Assembly (NCBI GenBank): GCA_025966225.1
Contig: JAOPVI010000238.1
Span: 1-47,541 of the forward strand
DNA length: 47,541 bases
DNA from: Mycobacterium sp.
GTDB lineage: Bacteria > Actinomycetota > Actinomycetes > Mycobacteriales > Mycobacteriaceae
Direction: 5' to 3'
The notes under the pieces were generated by a model. That model made no database searches and was not told the DNA's origin. It saw only the letters and a program-made list of their open reading frames with translations. Position 1 is the first letter of the stretch. Every line of letters begins with the position of its first letter. The position numbers and the translations under genes are program-made. Positions 1-8,495 of this stretch are shown here, one piece after another.

Positions 1-1380
1 CCCGATCTGGTCGTGGGACCCTCCACCGAGATCATCGCGGGCAACGGGCGCATCCTCACCGCGGGCGCCATCGACTGCCACGTCCACCTGATCTGTCCAC
101 AGATCATGGAGGAGGCGCTCGGCGGCGGTACCACCACGATCGTTGCCGGCGGCACCGGTCCCGCCGAGGGCAGCAAGGCCACCACGGTGACCCCGGGCGC
201 CTGGCATCTGGCCCGCATGCTCGAGGCGTTGGACACCTGGCCACTGAACGTCGCGCTACTCGGCAAGGGCAACACCGTCAGCGCCGAGGCCATGTGGGAG
301 CAACTGCGCGCGGGCGCAGCGGGATTCAAGCTGCACGAGGACTGGGGCACGACGCCAGCCGCCATCGACGCGTGCCTGACGGTCGCCGACGCCGCGGGAG
401 TTCAGGTCAACCTGCACTCAGACACGCTCAACGAGGCAGGCTTCGTCGAGGACACCCTGGCCGCGATCAACGGACGCGCCATCCACGCGTATCACACCGA
501 GGGCGCGGGGGGCGGCCACGCACCCGACATCATCACCGTGGTGTCGCACCCCAACGTGCTGCCCAGTTCGACGAACCCGACCCGACCCCACACCGTCAAC
601 ACCCTCGACGAACATCTCGACATGCTGATGGTCTGTCACCACCTCAACCCCAGCATCCCAGAGGATCTCGCGTTCGCCGAGAGCCGGATCCGACCGTCGA
701 CGATCGCCGCCGAAGACCTGCTGCACGACATCGGCGCGATCTCGATGATCGGCAGCGACGCGCAGGCGATGGGACGCATCGGCGAGGTCGTCCTGCGCAC
801 CTGGCAGACGGCCCACGTGATGAAGAAGCGCCGCGGTGCGCTCGACGGCGACGGGGCGGCCGACAACAACCGGGTCCGACGCTACGTCGCCAAGTACACG
901 ATCTGCCCTGCCGTCGCGCACGGCTTGGACCACGAGATCGGCTCCGTCGAAGTCGGCAAGCTGGCCGACCTGGTGCTGTGGGAGCCTGCATTCTTCGGCG
1001 TCCGGCCGCACGCCGTCATCAAGGGCGGCATGATCGCGTGGGCGGCGATGGGCGACGCCAATGCCTCGATCCCGACGCCGCAACCGGTCTTGCCGCGGCC
1101 GATGTTCGGTGCGGCGCCTGCGGCCGCCGCCGCCACGTCCGTCCACTTCGTCGCACCCCAAGCCATCGAGGACGGCCTCGCCGACCGGCTGGCGGTCAAC
1201 CGTCGGCTCGTCGCCGTCGGCGACGTCCGCAAAGTGGGTAAGGCCGACATGCCGCTCAACGACGCACTGCCCCGCATCGAAGTCGACCCCGATACCTTCA
1301 CCGTGCGCATCGACGGCGACGTGTGGGCGGAGCAGCCGGCCACCGAACTGCCCATGGCGCAGCGATACTTCCTGTTCTGA
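1..1380 (+). CDS. ureC: Urease subunit alpha, C-terminal 459 residues (5' end outside window)
   Basis: Catalytic subunit of nickel urease, which hydrolyses urea to ammonia and carbamate in the cytoplasm. The reading frame is open from base 1, so the start codon lies upstream; a GTG at 13 is internal. The family is about 570 residues, so roughly the first 115 are missing. Visible hallmarks are the HVH nickel ligand pair (residues 27 and 29 of the fragment), the carbamylated-lysine segment GFKLHEDWG, the flap segment [20 protein letters not shown] with its mobile cysteine, and [15 protein letters not shown]. The TGA stop shares its A with the ATG of ureF, so the two are translationally coupled. 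ureA and ureB would lie off the left edge. Intact as far as seen. Confidence 0.98.
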   Translation, partial: PDLVVGPSTEIIAGNGRILTAGAIDCHVHLICPQIMEEALGGGTTTIVAGGTGPAEGSKATTVTPGAWHLARMLEALDTWPLNVALLGKGNTVSAEAMWEQLRAGAAGFKLHEDWGTTPAAIDACLTVADAAGVQVNLHSDTLNEAGFVEDTLAAINGRAIHAYHTEGAGGGHAPDIITVVSHPNVLPSSTNPTRPHTVNTLDEHLDMLMVCHHLNPSIPEDLAFAESRIRPSTIAAEDLLHDIGAISMIGSDAQAMGRIGEVVLRTWQTAHVMKKRRGALDGDGAADNNRVRRYVAKYTICPAVAHGLDHEIGSVEVGKLADLVLWEPAFFGVRPHAVIKGGMIAWAAMGDANASIPTPQPVLPRPMFGAAPAAAAATSVHFVAPQAIEDGLADRLAVNRRLVAVGDVRKVGKADMPLNDALPRIEVDPDTFTVRIDGDVWAEQPATELPMAQRYFLF

Positions 1381-2015
1381 TGTCCAACCTGACGACCCTG
1401 CTGGCCCTGGCCGACTCCCGGCTCCCCACGGGCGGGCACGTCCACTCCGGTGGCGTCGAGGAGGCCGTCACCAGCGGCCTCGTCGTCGATCTGCCGACGC
1501 TGCGCGCGTTCCTGCGCAGGCGGATCCGCACCCATGGACTCGTCACCGCATCGGTGGCCGCGGCGGTGCACGCCGGCTCATTGAGCCTCGCGGACGGCGA
1601 CCTCGAAACCGATGCGCGCACACCGGCTCCCGCGTCACGCAGCGCCTCGAGAGCGCAGGGCAGGGGCCTGATCCGGCTGGCCCGCAAGGTATGGCCGGAG
1701 TGGGAATGGGACTCGATCGGGGCCAAACCTCACCTCGGAGTTGCGGCGGGGGCGGTCGGCTCGGCCAGCGGACTGCTGCCCGAGCAGACGGCGAGCTCGG
1801 TCGTCTACACCACGATGACCGGCTCGGCGACGGCTGCCCAGCGCCTGCTTGCGCTCGATCCCGGTGACGTCGCGGCGCTCACCTTCGCGCTCTCCGCCCT
1901 GTGCGACCAGACCGCGGCTGAGGCCGCCAAGGAACTCGCCGACCTGTCCGACCCACTGCTCGACCTCTTGGCCCAACGTCACGTCGAACGTGACCGACCG
2001 CTCTTCGTCTCGTGA
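1380..2015 (+). CDS. ureF: Urease accessory protein UreF
   Basis: UreF acts with UreD and UreG in nickel delivery to apo-urease, gating the GTPase UreG. The ATG at 1380 overlaps the ureC stop by one base; reading would stay open upstream inside ureC, but this coupled start gives a 211-residue protein of normal mycobacterial length. The N-terminus ([19 protein letters not shown]) is the typical UreF opening, and the rest is mostly helical and Ala/Leu-rich. It sits between ureC and ureG, as expected for an actinobacterial ureABCFGD operon. No separate promoter is evident. The call rests on order plus the opening motif. Confidence 0.96.
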   Translation: MSNLTTLLALADSRLPTGGHVHSGGVEEAVTSGLVVDLPTLRAFLRRRIRTHGLVTASVAAAVHAGSLSLADGDLETDARTPAPASRSASRAQGRGLIRLARKVWPEWEWDSIGAKPHLGVAAGAVGSASGLLPEQTASSVVYTTMTGSATAAQRLLALDPGDVAALTFALSALCDQTAAEAAKELADLSDPLLDLLAQRHVERDRPLFVS

Positions 2016-2055
2016 CGCACAATTCATTCCACAAGAAGGCCCGGGAGGTCACACC

Positions 2056-2730
2056 ATGCCACCACATCTGCTAGACGGTGAGCCCCACACCCACGTCGAT
2101 CGCCCGCGCCGCGTCCGGCATCCAGGCGAGCCGCTGCGCATCGGCATCGGCGGACCCGTCGGATCAGGCAAGACGGCACTCGTGGCCGCGCTGTGCCGCC
2201 AGTTGCGTGACGAGTTGTCGCTCGCGGTGCTGACCAACGACATCTACACCACCGAAGACGCCGACTTCCTGCGCAGGCACGCCGTGCTTCCCGACGAGCG
2301 CATCGCCGCCGTGCAGACCGGGGGCTGTCCGCACACGGCCATCCGCGACGACATCACCGCCAACCTCGACGCGATCGACGACCTCATCGCAGCCAACCCG
2401 AACCTCGACCTGATCCTCGTCGAGTCGGGGGGTGACAACCTCACGGCGACCTTCTCCTCGGGGCTGGTCGACGTCCAGATCTTCGTCGTCGACGTCGCAG
2501 GCGGCGACAAGGTGCCGCGCAAGGGCGGACCGGGCGTGACCTTCTCGGATCTGCTCGTCGTCAACAAGACCGACCTGGCTCCGATGGTGGGCGCCGACCT
2601 CGAGGTGATGCGCCGAGACGCCGCTGCGGTCCGCGGGGATCGGCCGACGGTGCTGAGCTCGCTCACGGAAGACCCTACGGCGGCACTGGTGTTGGACTGG
2701 GTGCATCAACAGCTCCGCGTTCCGGTGTAA
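2056..2730 (+). CDS. ureG: Urease accessory GTPase UreG
   Basis: SIMIBI-class GTPase that carries nickel to the urease active site. The 224-residue protein has a short His-containing N-terminus (H4, H11, H13, H22), the P-loop GPVGSGKT at 33-40, the nickel-binding CPH motif at 91-93, and the guanine-specificity NKTD motif. The start is the ATG at 2056, preceded by a good ribosome site (GGGAGG at 2043-2048); the longer open frame reaching back to 1849 is shadow inside ureF. The 40-base gap after ureF and the same strand place it in the urease operon. Confidence 0.97.
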   Translation: MPPHLLDGEPHTHVDRPRRVRHPGEPLRIGIGGPVGSGKTALVAALCRQLRDELSLAVLTNDIYTTEDADFLRRHAVLPDERIAAVQTGGCPHTAIRDDITANLDAIDDLIAANPNLDLILVESGGDNLTATFSSGLVDVQIFVVDVAGGDKVPRKGGPGVTFSDLLVVNKTDLAPMVGADLEVMRRDAAAVRGDRPTVLSSLTEDPTAALVLDWVHQQLRVPV

Positions 2731-2744
2731 CGGACACCGCCGCA

Positions 2745-3377
2745 ATGCTTTCGGACGTTCTGATCATCGCGAGTCCCGACCGTTCGCCTCGGCTCGAGTG
2801 TGCGGGCGGGGTGGCGGCCCGCCGGACCGACGCAGACACCGTCCACCTGATCTCGACCGCAGCGACACCGCTGGGTGGCGACACCATCAGAGTGCGCGTC
2901 GTCGTCGAACCCGGTGCCGTGCTCCGGCTGCGCACGGCCGCGGCGACCATGGCGATGCCCGGCACGGTAACCATGGAGTCCCGCGCCGACTGGTACCTCG
3001 AGGTGGAGGGGCTACTCGACTTCGACCCACAGCCGACCATCGTGGCAGGCCAGGCGCGGCACGTGACGTCGACCCGACTCACCGTGGGCGGACGGGGCAG
3101 CGTCCGGCTACGCGAGCGCATTCAGATCGGTAGATCGGGTGAGCGCGAAGGCTTCTGGACCGGCGCATTGCGCGCCGACGTCGATGGCGCGCCACTGCTG
3201 CGGCACCGTATCGAGTTGGGCGCAGGCGCGGTGACCGATGACGAACTCGGTACTCCGCTGGCTTGCGTCAGCGAATTGCGCTACCCGGAAACCGAATTCG
3301 ACGCTGCGGGCACCAAACTCAACCTGGCTGCAGGCGGATGCCTGGCCACCTGGCAGGGCGAGCGGCTAATCAGCTAG
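2745..3377 (+). CDS. ureD: Urease accessory protein UreD (UreH)
   Basis: Scaffold protein that binds apo-urease and recruits UreF and UreG for nickel insertion. The 210 residues match the short mycobacterial form; segments such as TPLGGDTIRVRV and ESRADWYLEVEG fit the family. It begins 14 bases after the ureG stop and is the last gene of the urease operon. Its TAG stop (3375-3377) lies inside the end of the convergent ndh gene, so the two coding regions overlap tail to tail by 8 bp and there is no room for a separate intergenic terminator. Confidence 0.94.
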   Translation: MLSDVLIIASPDRSPRLECAGGVAARRTDADTVHLISTAATPLGGDTIRVRVVVEPGAVLRLRTAAATMAMPGTVTMESRADWYLEVEGLLDFDPQPTIVAGQARHVTSTRLTVGGRGSVRLRERIQIGRSGEREGFWTGALRADVDGAPLLRHRIELGAGAVTDDELGTPLACVSELRYPETEFDAAGTKLNLAAGGCLATWQGERLIS

Positions 3378-4752
3378 CCGCCTTCTCCTGCACTGAAGCC
3401 GCCGCAATGTCCTCGAGCTGTTCGATCCGAGTTCTCGCGTACGCCTGCTGCTCGGTGATGGTGAGCTGCCCGCGGCTGCGGCTGAGGAACGTCACCGCCC
3501 AGGACAAAAGCGTGGCGACCTTGGTCTTGAAGCCGACCAGGTAGATGAGGTGCAGGCCGAGCCAGGCCAGCCAGGCGAAGAAGCCGCCGAATTCGAACTT
3601 GCCGACCTGGGCCACCGCGTTGTACTTCGACACCGTGGCCATCGAGCCCTTGTCGAAGTACTTGAACGGCTCGCGGGGCTTCGGCATGTTGCCGTGCGCG
3701 CGCGCCGCGACCTCGTTCTGAATGATCTTCGAGACGTACTTGGCCCCCTGGATGGCACCCTGCGCCATGCCGGGCACACCGTCGACGAACGCCATGTCGC
3801 CCACGACGAAGACGTGGGGGTGGCCTGGGATCGACAGGTCCGGATTGACCTTCACCCGACCGGCCCGGTCGATTTCCGTGTCGGACTGCTCGGCCAGATC
3901 CCTGCCGAGCGGGCTGGCCGACACGCCGGCCGACCACACCTTGCAGGCCGCCTCGATGCGCCGGATGGTGCCGTCGGCATCCTTGACCGTGATGCCGTTG
4001 CGGTCCACGTCGGTCACCATCGCGTTCAGCTGGACCTCGACACCCATCTTCTCCAGCCGAGCCTGGGCCTTGAGCCCGAGTTTCTTGCCCATCGGGGGCA
4101 GTACCGCAGGCGCGGCGTCCAGCAGGATGACGTGGGCCTCGGTCGGGTCGATGTGCCGGAAGCTGCCCTTGAGCGTCTGGTCGGCCAACTCCTGGATCTG
4201 GCCGGCCATCTCGACACCCGTCGGACCGGCGCCGACGACGACGAAGGTCAGCAGCTTCGCGCGGCGCACAGGGTCACTGGACCGCTCGGCCTGCTCGAAG
4301 GCGCCCAGGATGCGGCCGCGCAGTTCGAGCGCATCGTCGATCGACTTCATGCCCGGTGCGAACTCGGCGAAGTGATCGTTGCCGAAGTAGGACTGACCCG
4401 CGCCCGCCGCGATGATGAGCGTGTCGAACGGCGTCGTGTAATCGTGCCCGAGCAGCACGGAGGTGACGGTCTGATTCTCGAGGTCGATGTGGGTGACGTC
4501 GCCGAGCAACACCTGCGCGTTCTCCTGCTTGCGCAGGATCAGTCGGGTCGGCGGCGCGATCTCGCCTTCGGAGATGATGCCCGTCGCCACCTGGTACAGC
4601 AGCGGCTGGAACAGATGATGCGTCGTGCGGGCGATCAGCTTGATGTCGACATCGGTCTTCCTGAGCTTCTGGGCGGCGTTCAAACCGCCGAATCCCGAAC
4701 CGATGATGACGACCTTGTGCCGATCCGATGCCGTAGCTCCGGGGTGGCTCAT
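3370..4752 (-). CDS. ndh: Type II NADH dehydrogenase (NDH-2)
   Basis: Single-subunit, non-proton-pumping NADH:menaquinone oxidoreductase at the inner face of the membrane. The 460-residue protein opens with an FAD dinucleotide fold (GSGFGG at 18-23), has a second NADH-binding fold around VVGAGPTGVEMAG, an FAD-contacting VGDMA segment, and an amphipathic/hydrophobic C-terminal anchor near residues 385-405. The ATG at 4752 follows a strong ribosome site (GAGGAG, 4761-4766). The position beside ureD is the same as M. tuberculosis ndh (Rv1854c) next to ureD. Its 3' end overlaps ureD by 8 bp. Confidence 0.96.
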   Translation of the reverse strand: MSHPGATASDRHKVVIIGSGFGGLNAAQKLRKTDVDIKLIARTTHHLFQPLLYQVATGIISEGEIAPPTRLILRKQENAQVLLGDVTHIDLENQTVTSVLLGHDYTTPFDTLIIAAGAGQSYFGNDHFAEFAPGMKSIDDALELRGRILGAFEQAERSSDPVRRAKLLTFVVVGAGPTGVEMAGQIQELADQTLKGSFRHIDPTEAHVILLDAAPAVLPPMGKKLGLKAQARLEKMGVEVQLNAMVTDVDRNGITVKDADGTIRRIEAACKVWSAGVSASPLGRDLAEQSDTEIDRAGRVKVNPDLSIPGHPHVFVVGDMAFVDGVPGMAQGAIQGAKYVSKIIQNEVAARAHGNMPKPREPFKYFDKGSMATVSKYNAVAQVGKFEFGGFFAWLAWLGLHLIYLVGFKTKVATLLSWAVTFLSRSRGQLTITEQQAYARTRIEQLEDIAAASVQEKAAS

Positions 4753-4772
4753 TGCTGCTCCTCGCCGACGAA

Positions 4773-4798
4773 AACCTAATCAATACAACCCATAGGTT
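4773..4798. promoter_or_regulatory. Inverted repeat upstream of ndh
   Basis: AACCTA (4773-4778) and TAGGTT (4793-4798) form a 6-bp inverted repeat with a 14-base spacer, 20-46 bases upstream of the ndh ATG, in a locally AT-rich stretch. It lies where the ndh promoter should be and could be an operator or part of the promoter. No regulator is identified. Confidence 0.3.
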
Positions 4799-4848
4799 AG
4801 TCGGCGAGCATCCCGGTAGCGCGGTGAGATCACCCACCACACCATTTC

Positions 4849-4927
4849 TTCACCCGGGTCGCTTCGCTCCTGCCCTCCGGAAGTTCACCCGGGTCGCTTC
4901 GCTCCTGCCCTCCGGAAGTTCACCCGG
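4849..4927. repeat. 35-bp tandem repeat, two full copies plus a 9-base partial
   Basis: Two identical 35-base units occupy 4849-4883 and 4884-4918, followed by the first nine bases of a third (4919-4927) that runs into the stop codon of the LLM gene. Each unit carries CCCGGG, TCGCTTCGC and TCCGGA. The array lies directly 3' of the minus-strand LLM gene and 5' of ndh, in the 167-base space between them. The shared unit end and gene end suggest duplication from the 3' end of the gene. Confidence 0.9.
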
Positions 4928-5852
4928 TGATCAGCGGCTTGAGCGCTTCGGCCAAGGCCGTGATGGCTCCAGGAACGTACCCCTGGACGCTGGTCGGCAT
5001 GTTGATGATCACGCCGTCGATACCGGCGTCGAGCACCTTCGTCTTGATCTGTTCGGCCACCTGTTCGGCGCCTCCTGCGACCATCCGTTGCGTCATTTCC
5101 GCCGGGATCACGTCCGCAGTGACGTTCTCGTCCACGAAGGCCGTGACCAGCGCGCTGGTCTCCAGTGTCGCCGGATCGCGGCCGATCTCGTCACATCGGC
5201 TCTTGACCACGTCAAGCTTGCCGCGGAGTTCGTCGAAGCCGGAAGTCAGGTTGAGATGATCGAAGTGCTTGGCGGCCAGCGGAATGGTCTTCTTCTCACC
5301 ACTGCCGCCGATCAACAGCGGAATGTGGTGGTCGCCGAAGCGAGGTTCCGCCATCGCCTCGACGGTGCGATAGTACTTTCCGGTGAACGTCGGCCGCTCG
5401 CCCTTGATCATCGGCACGATGATCTCCAGCGCCTCGCCGAGCTTGTTGAAACGGTCGGTGAAGGTACCGAACTCGTACCCGAGCGAGTCGTGCTCGAGCT
5501 CGTACCACCCGGTGCCGATGCCCAGGATGGCGCGGCCCTGACTCATGACGTCCAGGGTGGTGACGGTCTTGGCCAGGTGCGTGGGGTTGCGATAGGTGTT
5601 GCCCGTCACCATGGTGCCCAGCTGCACGTTCTTGGTGGCCGTCGCCAAACCGCCAAGAGCGGTGTACGCCTCGAGCATCGGCTGATCCGGGGTGCCTAGG
5701 CCAGGCAGTTGGTAGAAGTGGTCCATCACGAAGACCGCGTCGAAACCGGACTGGTCGGCTTCCTGCGCCTGGGCGATGACGGTGGGAAAGAGCTCCTCGA
5801 CACCGGTGCCGTACGAGAAGTTGGGGATCTGGAGTGACAGTCGAATGCTCAC
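4920..5852 (-). CDS. LLM class F420-dependent oxidoreductase (paralogue 1)
   Basis: A luciferase-like TIM-barrel oxidoreductase of 310 residues, probably using reduced F420 in the cytoplasm; substrate unknown. It starts with GTG at 5852 in a GTGA overlap with the stop of the upstream paralogue, so the pair is translationally coupled. Typical segments include VMDHFYQLPG, GTMVTGNTYRNP, ILGIGTGWYELEH and LLIGGSGEKKTIPLA. It corresponds by position to M. tuberculosis Rv1855c, downstream of an SDR and upstream of ndh. It is very similar along its whole length to the adjacent gene, so one of the two is a tandem duplicate. A tandem 35-bp repeat follows its stop codon. Confidence 0.9.
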   Translation of the reverse strand: MSIRLSLQIPNFSYGTGVEELFPTVIAQAQEADQSGFDAVFVMDHFYQLPGLGTPDQPMLEAYTALGGLATATKNVQLGTMVTGNTYRNPTHLAKTVTTLDVMSQGRAILGIGTGWYELEHDSLGYEFGTFTDRFNKLGEALEIIVPMIKGERPTFTGKYYRTVEAMAEPRFGDHHIPLLIGGSGEKKTIPLAAKHFDHLNLTSGFDELRGKLDVVKSRCDEIGRDPATLETSALVTAFVDENVTADVIPAEMTQRMVAGGAEQVAEQIKTKVLDAGIDGVIINMPTSVQGYVPGAITALAEALKPLITG

Positions 5853-6787
5853 GCGGTCGCTTCGATCATCGGCTTGAGCGCCTCGCCGAGGGCCGTGATC
5901 AGCCCTGGTTGATATCCGATCACCTGAGTGGCCACGTAGATGATGACGCCGCTGACGCCTGCGTCGAGCACCTTGGTCTTGATCTGCTCGGCGACGTGCT
6001 CCGCGCTGGTCCCGACCACGATGCTCTGCTTCATCTCCTCGGGCACCATGTCCGGGCTGATGCCGTCGCCCACCACGGTGCCGACCAGCATGCTGGTCTC
6101 CAGCGTTGCGGGGTCACGGCCGATCTTCTCGCAGTTCTGCTTGACTACCTCGATCTTGCGCGGCAGTTCGTCGAAGCCCGCGATGACGTTGAGGTGGTCA
6201 AAGTGCTTGACCGCCAACGGAATGGTCTTCTTCTCGCCGCTGCCGCCGATCAACAGCGGAATGTGCTCGCGGAAGCGGGGGTTGGCCATCGCGTCGGTGG
6301 TGCGGTAGTACTCCCCGGTGAAGGTCGGCCGCTCGCCCTTGAGCATCGGCAGGATGATCTGCAACGCCTCGCCGAGTCTGTCGAAGCGGTGGGTGAAGGT
6401 TCCGAAGTCGTATCCGAGCTGATCGTGCTCGAGCTCGAACCATCCGGTGCCGATACCGAGGATGGCGCGGCCCTGGCTGATGACGTCGAGCGTGGTGATG
6501 GCCTTGGCCAGGTGCGTGGGGTTGCGGTAGGTGTTGCCGGTCACCAACGTGCCCAACTGCACATTGGAGGTCGCGGACGCCAGCGCGCCCAAAGCGGTGT
6601 AGGCCTCGAGCATCGGCTGGTCCGGAGTTCCGATCCCCGGCAGTTGGTAGAAGTGGTCCATCAGGAAGAGCGAGTCGAAGCCCGACGCGTCGGCCTCTTG
6701 AGCCTGCGCGACGACGGTGGGGAAGAGTTCGGGGACGCCAGTGCCGTAGGTGAAGTTGTTGATTTGAAGTCCAAGTCGAATCGTCAC
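5849..6787 (-). CDS. LLM class F420-dependent oxidoreductase (paralogue 2)
   Basis: A 312-residue luciferase-like oxidoreductase, head-to-tail paralogue of the gene after it. It shares the blocks MDHFYQLPG, GNTYRNPTHLAK, ILGIGTGW and IGGSGEKKTIPLA, with the same spacing throughout. The start is GTG at 6787. A cofactor role for F420 is inferred from family membership and mycobacterial context, not from a diagnostic residue. It is separated by 78 bases from the SDR upstream on the same strand, where a short stem-loop lies. The stop overlaps the GTG of the next gene by four bases. Confidence 0.9.
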   Translation of the reverse strand: MTIRLGLQINNFTYGTGVPELFPTVVAQAQEADASGFDSLFLMDHFYQLPGIGTPDQPMLEAYTALGALASATSNVQLGTLVTGNTYRNPTHLAKAITTLDVISQGRAILGIGTGWFELEHDQLGYDFGTFTHRFDRLGEALQIILPMLKGERPTFTGEYYRTTDAMANPRFREHIPLLIGGSGEKKTIPLAVKHFDHLNVIAGFDELPRKIEVVKQNCEKIGRDPATLETSMLVGTVVGDGISPDMVPEEMKQSIVVGTSAEHVAEQIKTKVLDAGVSGVIIYVATQVIGYQPGLITALGEALKPMIEATA

Positions 6788-6829
6788 GATTCGACCCTAG
6801 CCACCAATCGGCGTGCGCCGTCAGATGTT

Positions 6830-6847
6830 TCGCTTGGCGCGAAGCGA
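6830..6847. terminator. Short GC-rich stem-loop between SDR and LLM genes
   Basis: TCGCTT (6830-6835), loop GGCGCG, AAGCGA (6842-6847). Six perfect base pairs in the 78-base gap between two minus-strand genes. There is no T-tract downstream on the minus strand, so this is a weak terminator or a processing or pausing site. The nonamer GCGAAGCGA here (6839-6847) also occurs, in opposite orientation, in each unit of the tandem repeat at 4849-4918. Confidence 0.35.
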
Positions 6848-6865
6848 GGAATAAATTTGAACCCG

Positions 6866-7537
6866 TCAGCCGAAGTTGGCGAGCGCGCCGTGGCTTACGT
6901 GCAACGTCTGCCCGGTGATGTGGCGGGCGGCCGGCGTGGTGAGGAACAACGCGAGCCGGGCGATCTCGGCGGCCACCGACGGCGGGGTGCTGCCGATGCC
7001 GTCATAACCGGGCTCGGCGCCCCGTCCTGCCGCCACGGTGTTGACGGTGATGCCACGGATCCCGAAGTGAGTGGACTGACCGGCCGTCCAGTTGGAGACC
7101 GCGGCCTTGATGGCCGCTTCCGAACTACCTTCGCGCGGGCTCTCGGGCACGACGTTGACGATCGCGCCTCCTGACCGCAGGTGGTCGCCGAGGATCTGGA
7201 CGGTCAGCACCGCCGACAACAGCGTGGCATCGAGCGAGCTACGCCATGCGGCAGCCTGGTCGGAGAGGGTGAACGTGCGTGGGTCGCCGCCTGCCCAATG
7301 GGGCGCGGGCACGTTCACGATGGTGTCCAGGTGGTGGGGGAACAGGCTGCGGGCCTCTACGAGGCTGGCCGGATCGGTGTTGTCGAACACGATCGAGTCG
7401 ACGTCCAACTCCTTGGCTGCGACCTCGAGGTCGTCGCGGCGGGCGCCTGCGATCACCACGGTGTGCCCGGCGTCGCGGAACCCTTCCGCGATGGTGCGTC
7501 CGAGTTCGGTGTCGCCACCTGTGAGCAGCATGTCCAT
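6866..7537 (-). CDS. Atypical short-chain dehydrogenase/reductase (Rv1856c-like)
   Basis: Rossmann-fold SDR protein of 223 residues. The nucleotide site is the variant TGGDTELG near the N-terminus. The segment that should carry the catalytic YxxxK reads SEAAIKAAV: the lysine is there but the tyrosine position is Glu, so normal SDR chemistry is doubtful. The ATG at 7537 is chosen over the GTG at 7543 because the ribosome site GAGGAGG (7546-7552) is 8 bases away from the ATG and only 2 from the GTG. Same place as M. tuberculosis Rv1856c. Divergent from modB. Confidence 0.85.
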   Translation of the reverse strand: MDMLLTGGDTELGRTIAEGFRDAGHTVVIAGARRDDLEVAAKELDVDSIVFDNTDPASLVEARSLFPHHLDTIVNVPAPHWAGGDPRTFTLSDQAAAWRSSLDATLLSAVLTVQILGDHLRSGGAIVNVVPESPREGSSEAAIKAAVSNWTAGQSTHFGIRGITVNTVAAGRGAEPGYDGIGSTPPSVAAEIARLALFLTTPAARHITGQTLHVSHGALANFG

Positions 7538-7589
7538 GGTCACGACCTCCTCGTGTTCAACGCTGAACCCAGCGAGTCGTGCGTCATGT

Positions 7590-7601
7590 TACTGGACAGT
7601 A
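7590..7601. promoter_or_regulatory. Small palindrome in the SDR/modB divergent region
   Basis: TACTG-GA-CAGTA is a perfect 5-bp inverted repeat with a 2-base centre in the 154-base region between the SDR (-) and modB (+). Its position fits an operator acting on either promoter. It does not resemble the ModE box I know, so no regulator is proposed. The rest of the interval shows no open reading frame that could be modA. Confidence 0.25.
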
Positions 7602-7691
7602 GCTAGCCGGGGAAATCGCCACGCGGAGATCTGCGGACAGCCTGGTTTGGTTGCCCTAGGGTTTCACCGTGCCGAGCCTTTACCTCTCGCT

Positions 7692-8492
7692 TTGACGCAT
7701 GCGACCGGCTTGCCCCGGTGGATCTATCTGCCTGCCGCCGCGGGGGCGATCTTCGTGGTCCTTCCCCTGATCGCGGTCGCGGCCAGAGTCGAGTGGCCAC
7801 AGTTCTGGTCGTTGATCACGAGCACCTCGTCGTTGACCGCCCTGAAGCTGAGCCTCAAGACGTCCTTGGCGAGCACCACCTTGTGCATCGTGCTCGGCGT
7901 GCCGATGGCACTGGTGTTTGCCCGCAACGAGTCCCGGATGGTGCGGTGGACGCGACCTCTGATCCTGTTGCCGCTGGTGCTGCCGCCGGTCGTCGGCGGA
8001 ATCGCCCTGCTGTACGCATTCGGCAGGCTCGGGCTGATCGGTCAATACCTCGACGCTGCCGGCATCCACATCGCGTTCACGACATCGGCCGTGGTGTTGG
8101 CCCAGACGTTCGTGTCGCTGCCCTTCCTCGTCATCGCACTCGAAGGGGCCGCTCGGACCGCGGGCGCCGAGTTCGAGGTGGTCGCAGCCACCCTCGGCGC
8201 CCGCCCGACCACGGTGTGGTGGCGGGTGTCGCTGCCGCTCTTGGCGCCGGGTTTGGTGTCGGGGGCCGTGCTGGCGTTCGCCAGGTCATTGGGGGAGTTC
8301 GGCGCGACGCTGACGTTCGCGGGTTCGCGGGAGGGCGTGACGCGGACACTGCCGCTGGAGATCTACCTGCAGCGCGAGAGCGATGCCGACGCTGCCGTCG
8401 CGCTGTCGGTCCTGCTGGTGGTGGTCGCCGCCGTCGTCGTGGTCGGGCTTGGTAGCCGAAGGCTGAAGGCGGGTGGCGTCAGTGGTTGGTAG
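7692..8492 (+). CDS. modB: Molybdate ABC transporter permease ModB
   Basis: Inner-membrane permease of the molybdate/tungstate importer, 266 residues from the proposed TTG at 7692. The open frame extends back to 7092, but that part is shadow across the SDR gene. TTG at 7692 puts LPRWIYLP near the N-terminus, as in M. tuberculosis ModB. Several transmembrane helices are clear ([38 protein letters not shown]), and the cytoplasmic EAA loop that contacts the ATPase is at [20 protein letters not shown]. modC begins 3 bases after the stop. The binding protein gene modA, upstream of modB in M. tuberculosis, is absent here. Confidence 0.92.
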   Translation: MTHATGLPRWIYLPAAAGAIFVVLPLIAVAARVEWPQFWSLITSTSSLTALKLSLKTSLASTTLCIVLGVPMALVFARNESRMVRWTRPLILLPLVLPPVVGGIALLYAFGRLGLIGQYLDAAGIHIAFTTSAVVLAQTFVSLPFLVIALEGAARTAGAEFEVVAATLGARPTTVWWRVSLPLLAPGLVSGAVLAFARSLGEFGATLTFAGSREGVTRTLPLEIYLQRESDADAAVALSVLLVVVAAVVVVGLGSRRLKAGGVSGW

Positions 8493-8495
8493 CCA

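Noticed and set aside
294-1241. Long Arg-rich open frame on + inside ureC
   Set aside because: Out of frame with a clearly conserved urease; a GC-rich shadow ORF.
7092-7691. N-terminal extension of the modB frame
   Set aside because: Antisense to the well-supported SDR gene and without ModB-like sequence.
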